This document shows, in pieces, positions 32,595 to 39,318 of a stretch of 39,318 nucleotides of DNA. Every line of letters starts with the position of its first letter. Position 1 is the first letter of the stretch. The position numbers and the translations under genes are program-made. This DNA is from Apostichopus californicus (taxonomy: Eukaryota; Echinodermata; Holothuroidea; Aspidochirotida; Stichopodidae). The notes under the pieces are model-generated. The model was not told where the DNA came from, ran no database searches, and saw only the letters and a list, made by a program, of their open reading frames with translations. The stretch is from assembly GCA_020650975.1 (NCBI GenBank), contig JAIPMN010002410.1, positions 13,335 to 52,652 on the forward strand, given 5' to 3'.

Positions 32595-32932
32595 TCATCA
32601 GCTAAAAAAATGTTTGGTTTTCTTTTAAAAAAAATAATACCTGACATCTGCATTTGTTGCTACTTGGATAGCATCTTGCTGGGTTTACATGAATCTAGGA
32701 AGTTTTGAAATATGTCTCAACTTTCTCTTTAGAAGTTTTTTTGTTTTTATTTAAAATTGAAACAGACAAAACAATAACAGTTATTGAAAAAAAAATTGTT
32801 TTTCAAAAACAAATGACCCCTGACATCTGCATGTTTTGCTAATTTGATAACAACTTCCTACTTTAACATGAATTTAGGAAGTTTTTTAAAATATGTCTCA
32901 ACTTTCTCTTTAGCATTTTTTAAATTTTTTTT
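32595..32932 (+). repeat. Diverged direct duplication, ~200-bp offset
   Basis: CTGACATCTGCAT, ACATGAATCTAGGAAGTTTT and ATGTCTCAACTTTCTCTTTA recur in order at about 32640-32732 and 32820-32913, with poly-A/T tracts between. Confidence 0.8.
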
Positions 32933-33501
32933 TATTGAAATTGAAGCAAACACAACAATAATAGTTAATATTATAACTATAGTGATGCTTGTCAATATAT
33001 ACAACTCTCGTAAACATTAAAATAAAGAAGGAAAACACTTGTTCTGTTTAGGGAAATATATGGCTCAAATATTATGCTAGGGGTGGGGTAAGGGTGGCCA
33101 TTTTTTACCTTGGTGTGATGTCATAATGCAATTAGGAGATGGAAAATGAACATTTTTTTCCCGATTAAACAAAGCATCAATGATGTTAAGAATAGTATTT
33201 AGTCTTTCGTTGTTCTACAATCATTTTTAATTAGTAACAGTCATTTATAATTAGTTACTTGTCAGACATGGTTTCTACCAAAAAATAAATAAAAACAAGG
33301 AAAGGAGTAAAGAAATTCATGGGTACAATTTTGAATTTCTGCTGAAGTCCCTCCCCTGTCAATTTCTGGGTTGGATCGGTTGAAACCGGGGCGAGTTTCC
33401 TTGTTTAGACTCTACTAGACTGTATTATGAAGGTACTGTGGTTTCTGACGGGAGTCCCCAGCAAAGAAACAGCTCTATATTTGAATCACCACCGACTAAG
33501 G

Positions 33502-33571
33502 GTTGGATAGCTCAGTTGCTAGAGGACTGGGCTTGTAATCCAGAGGTCACTGGTTTGAATCCCATTCTAAC
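33502..33571 (+). repeat. tRNA-derived SINE head, tRNA-Thr(TGT)-like
   Basis: A box TAGCTCAGTTG; anticodon stem CTGGG/TCCAG around CTTGTAA (anticodon TGT); B box GTTTGAATC with one C-to-T change. The acceptor stem pairs at about 6 of 7. At 70 nt, with a changed B box and joined directly to the repeat array downstream, it looks like a SINE head and not a working tRNA. Confidence 0.7.
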
Positions 33572-33572
33572 A

Positions 33573-34236
33573 ATGCATTTTCTTTGTTCTTTTCCATTGT
33601 TCTTTTCCATTGTTTGTAACTTCCCACTCAGTTTTTCTATTGTCCATTTACTAACATCAAAAGAAGACATCTCTCTCTGTATAGTTGTCTGCGGCTTTCG
33701 TTTAAATAATCTTTAGCGTTTCTTGTCCCACGTATAAAGTAACAATGGAAAAGAACAAAGAAATGCATGGCTAGAACGGGATTCAAACCAGTGACCTCTG
33801 GATTTCAAGCACAAAATCCCGTTCTAGCCATGCATTTCTTTGTTCTTTTCCATTGTTCTTTTCCATTGTTCGTAACTTCCCACTCAGTTTTTCTATTGTC
33901 CATTTACTAACATCAAAAGAAGACATCTCTCTCTGTATAGTTGTCTGCGGCTTTCGTTTATAATCTTTAGCGTTTCTTGTCCCACGTATAAAGTTACAAT
34001 GGAAAAGAACAAAGAAATGCATGGCTAGAACGGGATTCAAACCAGTGACCTCTGGATTACAAGCACAACATCCCGTTATAGCCATGTATTTCTTTGTTCT
34101 TCTGTTTGTAACTTCCCACTCAGTTTTTCTATTGTCCATTTACTAATATCAAAAGAAGACATCTCTCTCTGTATAGTTGTCTGCGGCTTTCGTTTATAAT
34201 CTTTAGCATCTCTTGTCCCACGTACAAAGTTATATT
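33573..34236. repeat. Tandem array of ~255-bp units with fold-back tRNA-like hairpins
   Basis: Three units start at 33573, 33830 and 34084 (periods 257 and 254); the third is truncated. Each carries TCTTTGTTCTTTTCCATTG, ACTTCCCACTCAGTTTTTCT and GTCTGCGGCTTTCGTTTA. Units 1 and 2 end in a hairpin: arms 33743-33782 and 33816-33855 are a perfect 40-bp inverted repeat with a 33-nt loop; the second hairpin, 33997-34036 with 34070-34101, has two mismatches. The loops hold the anticodon and T-arm part of the SINE at 33502 in minus orientation. Confidence 0.88.
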
Positions 34237-34683
34237 AATCATGTTTACGGCTGGATTTGTATGTCTTCCAGTAATAGGAACATTAACACACCGTCCCTCA
34301 CGATGCATAATGATCTCAGTGTTTCCCGCACAGTCTGGAAAAACGGGGAAAAAAGTCTGGGAAAAAGTATCAAGGAAGAGACAAAACAACAACTCTTTTC
34401 TAGGTCATGAAAGTCCTTGAATTGTGAAAATTCAGTATGGAAAAGTCCCCATTTCATCATTTCATATATATATGATATGATTTACAGGAGCAAGGTTTCT
34501 TAGGAAGTGTAAAGATTAATTTTAAATGTTAAAAATCAAACTTTTGATGAAAAGTAATGTCTACATCATGTCATGTTTGGTGGTTCATGACTCTTTGAAT
34601 TTCCCCATCACCAGAAATTTACAAAAGTGGTTTAGCATGTTATTATGCTCTTCAGAAGACAACAATTATGTCTACAAGCTTAA

Positions 34684-35041
34684 AGGGAGTGAAGACTCGC
34701 GCACAAAGAAACGTCTCATGCCGGTAATCTGACCTAGTTTCGAATGAGGTGTAACAGAAGTGTTAGACACCACCATCGATCCCAGAAAATACACACACAG
34801 CTTGCTACCGTTGGTAATGAGACCCTAGTGTACAGTCAAATACATGCAGCTACGGTCAATACCCACAACACAGTGTACATAGCAGCGTGGACACCTCAGG
34901 TCTAGATAAAAAGATAACAAGGTATCACGTTGCATTACTGTCTGCATTTTGTAGCGACAAGAAGAAAACGTCATTTGCAAGCAACGGAAAGTTAACCTTT
35001 TCAGAGCGCTGCACGCGGTTTGGGGCGAGTCTTCAATGCCT
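34684..35041. mobile_element. TTAA-flanked MITE with GAAGACTCGC termini
   Basis: Left end AGGGAGTGAAGACTCGC, right end the reverse complement of AGGCATTGAAGACTCGC (15 of 17 match). TTAA flanks both ends (34680-34683, 35042-35045). 358 bp, non-coding. Target preference suggests the piggyBac superfamily, by inference. Confidence 0.82.
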
Positions 35042-35580
35042 TTAATATTAGTGGCCAGGCTGACATCAGATTTTCATTAACCATAGGCTGGCTACACAGT
35101 AAACCGTAAGACATGTATTGGTCTTGTAAAGGTCTGGAGTTTTATTTGCTTAAAGGCAAAGTGAGAACCATGAATGTCATGTGATTGTCAGAAGGAAGGC
35201 TACTTATCTTAACTTCTGGAATTAGTTGATTAAGTAATAGATTAATTAGGAAACAAATTCCTTCTAAAACTTGATTGTTTGTTTGTTTGTTTTTTTTTTT
35301 CTTCTCCCGTTACAATGTCATTTTGATAGTACTACAGAAGCTTGGATGATGAAATAATTACAGTGTAGTTGCAATTTACTAACCTGATGAAATCCGTACA
35401 GAATATGATGTAATAGATGATGCAAGTCATTTAATATAGCTTTTGGTGATAATAATTTGAAAAGTAGGAAGTGTCTGTTACACCATATAAGTCAGTGAGC
35501 TGCTTTAGCAAACTATAGTATAGATTTTTAGCTCACTGAGTTGATTCAAACACTTTCTATACTAGTCTATAATTCCAAAA

Positions 35581-35727
35581 TAAAATAAAACTGTTAGCAA
35601 ACTGCTTATCCACTAGAGAGCCTGTGTAATAGAATGTGTAAAAGTAAGTTGGCCTGACGTTTCGATCCTAGCAGGATCTTCCATCAGAGGCTAAATGACA
35701 AGTAACAGTAACAGATGGGACGAAAAC
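35581..35727 (-). repeat. Dispersed repeat, copy C
   Basis: Reverse-orientation copy of the repeat seen at 4781 and 8262, with the same core and the same flank TGTTACTGTTACTTGTCATT. Comparing copies B and C gives a family unit of at least ~130-150 bp. Confidence 0.85.
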
Positions 35728-35980
35728 ATGCACAGAATACAGACAGGTTAATGAGCATGGTGAACACAAAGAGATAGATGTAAGAGGATTAGTAGACAAC
35801 GGGGATTAGTTAGGTATGCATGACACACCTAACACATGGACTGTATTTCAGGATTTCTGAAAGTAAGATTACAATAAGTCAAACTAAGACACCATCCTAG
35901 GAAGGAAAATCACCCCAAATTGACCAAAATTTTCAACTGTTTCTTCATGATTTGTTTTATTGTTAAATCAGGAGTTAGTG

Positions 35981-36842
35981 AGTCTATGTGATTTGTCAGT
36001 CCAGTTCCATGTGACTAGTCATGTTGCTAGTCAACCTAAACAATGTGACTAGTCAGTCTTGTAAATGCAACTGGTCGGTCTAAATAATGTGACTATTTAA
36101 TCCAGTCCATGTAACTTGTCGATCAGGGCCATGTGGCTAGTTGATCAAGGCCATGTGGCTAGTCAACCTAAGCAATGGAACCAGTCAACCAGAATCTGGT
36201 CCATGTGACCAGTCGATCAGGGCAATGTGACAAATCAGTCTAGTTCATGTGACAAATCAGTCTAGTAAATGTGACTAGTCTGTAGTCTGTTTGACTAGTC
36301 AGTCTATTCCGTTTGACTAGTCCGTCTAGTTAATGTGGCAAGTCAATCTAGTCTGTGTGACTAGTCTGTAGTCTGTTTGACTAGTCAGTCTATTCCGTTT
36401 GACTAGTCAGTCTAGTTAATGTGGCAAGTCAATCTAGTCTGTGTGACAAGTCTGTAGTCTGTTTGACTAGTCAGTCTATTCCATTTGACTAGTCAGTCTA
36501 GTTAATGTGACAAGTCAATCTAGTCTGTGTGACTAGTCTGTAGTCTGTTTGACTAGTCAGTCTATTCCGTTTGACTAGTCAGTCTAGTTAATGTGGCAAG
36601 TCAATCTAGTCTGTGTGACTAGTCTGTAGTCTGTTTGACTAGTCAGTCTATTCCATTTGACTAGTCAGTCTATTTATTCGTGACTAGTCAGTCAAGTTTT
36701 AATGTGATTTGTCAATCTAGTCTATGTGACTAGTAAAGTTAGTCAACATGACTCGCTTAGTCCATGTGACTCGTCAGTCTGGTCCAAATAACTTAGCCAA
36801 TCTATTAAATCGTGACTAGTCAGTCAATATGACTAGTCAATG
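35981..36842 (+). repeat. GACTAGTC satellite with 86-bp higher-order repeat
   Basis: Monomers of about 20-22 bp built on the 8-bp palindrome GACTAGTC. From 36269 they form a higher-order unit of four monomers (20+22+22+22) that starts at 36269, 36355, 36441, 36527 and 36613, exactly 86 bp apart each time. The outer monomers are more diverged and do not follow the 86-bp register. Confidence 0.93.
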
Positions 36843-37312
36843 TTTTGAAGTTGCCAAGAAAACACCTTCTTAAAATTTGTTCCGATTTTCCATCCTGTAT
36901 TGTTGGCCATTTGAAGTGTTTGGCAGTTCCGTTTCCTAACATTTCATGTTAGTTTTTTTTCCCTGTTTCTAATCCACATTTCCTGTGGTCTCATGGCATG
37001 AACCGTTTAACATGCTCCCGGAAATTTTAGGAAATGAATCTTGCGTAACCTAATGGTTAACATCGGGTAAAGTACAGCTTCCATTTTATCTGTGGTTACC
37101 TGCATTTTGTAAAATGGTAATGAAAGGTAACTGAACTGATATATGCAAAAGCCAGCAAGAGTTGTGGATGTAGTTCCAAATGCATCTGAGCATGATATTA
37201 TAACAAAATTTGTTTCTAAGAAAATACTGAGATTTTCATTCTCTGTATGGGTAATGTCAATCCTTGTTTTGTTTTTTTTCTTTCTTTTTTTTATCTGGTC
37301 GAAGATCATTTG

Positions 37313-37573
37313 AGGTCAAGAGAGGTAAATGTCTGAAAACATCTTAAATTTGACGACTGGATCAGTAATGCTTCGTTGACCTTCATACATTGTATATACT
37401 GTAGATCCACCTTAAGAGAGCTCAAGAACCCTATTGTTTTGTAGATGTCACTTTAGGTCAAGAGAGGTCAAAAGTCTGAAACCTTGAAAACGCCAATAAT
37501 TGCAAATTTTCAACCCTGGATGAACATCATGTACGTTATTTTGCGCGAGTCTTCACACCCTTTAAATATCAGA
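37313..37573. repeat. Partial TTAA-MITE and internal duplication
   Basis: GGTCAAGAGAGGT followed by GTCTGAAA occurs twice (about 37313 and 37456). At 37542-37570, GCGCGAGTCTTCACACCCTT followed by TAA is the reverse complement of the 34684 MITE end (AGGG-GTGAAGACTCGCGC). No opposite end was found upstream, so this copy is truncated or its partner end is too diverged. Confidence 0.55.
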
Positions 37574-39318
37574 CATGTCTTTCCTTTTTTTTGCTTGTTG
37601 AAGACGTAATTAAAATCTTGTTTGATATAACACAGCCAGCAAAGATGAATTCGTAACTTGTCTCTTTGTGTTGAGTTTGGTTATATATTTGATACAATGG
37701 AATTTTAAAATCTCGTAATCATGATATTGATTAGTTATTAATATCAGTATTGATTGACTTTCATATCCAATAAATCAGGAAGGTGTCTTGGGGACCAACT
37801 TATTGTTTATTCTGTATTTTTATTACCTTTGCTTACTCAAAAAACATTTAGGGGATTTAGGGTGTGATTGTAATAATTAGCATAGCAATGAGCTTCACAT
37901 ATGGATGGCCATGAGATACTTCAAAATGGCTGATGAAAACTTCTCACGGAAATGCTCTACAACAGGAAACTCAGGAATCCATTCATCTGCCGGTGAAAGT
38001 CCAAAATCAGACATAATGATGCAGTGTTCTATTTCCTGTACGTTCTTGTTCCTCAAGGAAGTTGCCTTCCTATTACTCCGTTCCAGATAATTTCCCATCT
38101 TCATTTCCTACCGTTTCAATGTAATTGTTTTATGTTGAATTATTACTTTTTTGTTGTTGTTCTTGTTGTGTTATGTTAGGGAGATTGATTGTCATAATAC
38201 AATATTGTCATATTTATATTATCCTTTTCCTTCCTTGAGAAGTAGTGAGTCAGATGCGAAGGACTCGCATAAACTGATGAAAACAAGAAACAAATCAAAT
38301 GAATATTTTGATCTCTTTTGAACCCTGTTTGCACATTTTTGGGCAAGATACACGGAGAGAAGGTTTGATAAAAAATTTAAGTCACAATCTACTGTTTCCT
38401 ATAAAATGTTGATATTCAACCGGTTCAGTCCTTTGAAGTTCAGACGATTAGTCTTTGGAAATGTCCATTTCTGTAATTAAACTCCTACCCATCAATAAAG
38501 GAAATTTAAGATCAACGTTATATATCGTAACTGTTGGGAACCTTTAACAGTAGTCATAAAGTCATAAAGATAACAACTTGGGGAAACCAGCTGTTTTCAA
38601 ACTATTTATTATTATTGTGTGCTCAAGTATAAGCTGTGTCGCAAGTCTATATAGAAAAGAAAGTCCAACGTTTGGTACTCTTAGCATCTGCCGACTGAAA
38701 GGGTCGTTGTTACGGAATAGACATTAGAAAGGATCCTTATTCTGACAGAAAGAGTTCCAGAGAGTGTTGACGCATAAGAAAGAAACAGATGGACTAGGTT
38801 TGAATGGTATATAAAAAAATATAACTACATTCTCAATCTCTACTCAACAAACATGCGAAACAATGAATATTAAAACGAATCAGTTAAATGATCAAGGGTA
38901 CCTTAAAGGGTAAGATTGACTTAAAGCGCCAATTAAATAGATTAAATAGATTAAATAAATTATACCTGTGAACTTTGCGGCAACCTGATGAACATGGACG
39001 TCGTCGAGTCTACTTGTTTAAGGAATAAGTCGCGGCGCGGAATTAAAATAAAATAATTCTTCATCAAGGCACAAATAAATGGATCCAGCACACCCCGCTT
39101 TGTTACTTTACGTTTCTAGTGGGTAAAGAGAGAAGATCCTGTCTGAAGGAATAGAAATTCCCTTCGGAATTATCCAGGCATTAAGCTAGAAAGCACATAC
39201 TGTAGTATGTCCAAATTCAAAGTAATGAAAAGTTTATCCAAGGGATACTAAAAGCAGGATTCCTCAAGATTATGATGGGTGAGAAATTTGATAAGGGGGA
39301 GGGTGGGGGGGGGGGGGG
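37574..39318. other. Window end, no gene seen
   Basis: AT-rich sequence without a supportable exon. A minus-strand frame of 69 codons at 37895-38104 has a fairly protein-like composition, but I do not recognise it. The window stops in a G run (39307-39318), which probably marks difficult sequence. Confidence 0.5.

Noticed and set aside
36269..36700. Regular repeat-spacer pattern that could suggest a CRISPR array
   Set aside because: The spacing is a higher-order satellite with no unique spacers, in an animal genome without cas genes.

Overview
This window is animal genomic DNA, not bacterial. It holds one multi-exon gene spread over at least 21 kb, with GT-AG introns, interspersed tRNA-derived SINEs, several DNA-transposon families, satellite arrays and a 10-N assembly gap. 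The dispersed repeats and the L2/CR1-like 3' tail suggest a marine invertebrate deuterostome, with an echinoderm such as a sea cucumber favoured. That taxonomic guess rests on remembered repeat motifs and is not proven by the sequence.

The only gene I can support fully is the plus-strand orthologue of MFSD10 (TETRAN), a 12-helix major-facilitator transporter. Thirteen coding exons (6095-6337 to 26960-27063) join in frame at every junction into 481 residues, against about 455 in human. The ATG exon begins at a splice acceptor (6073-6074), so at least one 5' non-coding exon lies upstream. The last coding exon has a strong splice donor 10 nt after the stop. A matching acceptor at 28544-28545 and an AATAAA at 29022-29027 suggest a separate 3'UTR exon.

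Layout: 1-6074 has no supportable gene and holds dispersed repeats, a perfect 35-bp palindrome and a minus-strand tRNA-like SINE head. 6075-29045 is MFSD10. Its introns hold a 396-bp hAT MITE with a perfect 8-bp target-site duplication (TSD), and a 2.6-kb hAT element with a decayed transposase and perfect 8-bp TSD, which itself contains a 308-bp hAT MITE with its own perfect 8-bp TSD. They also hold a 633-bp TTAA-flanked MITE, a SINE inserted into an 80-bp minisatellite, and the gap. 29046-39318 shows no convincing gene. It is a repeat territory: two duplicated segments, an AT-rich ACAT-type array, a fold-back tandem array derived from a tRNA-like SINE, a second TTAA MITE, and an 860-bp GACTAGTC satellite with an exact 86-bp higher-order period.

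I saw no novel multi-gene system. The points of interest are the nested transposons, the structured repeats and the 3'UTR intron.
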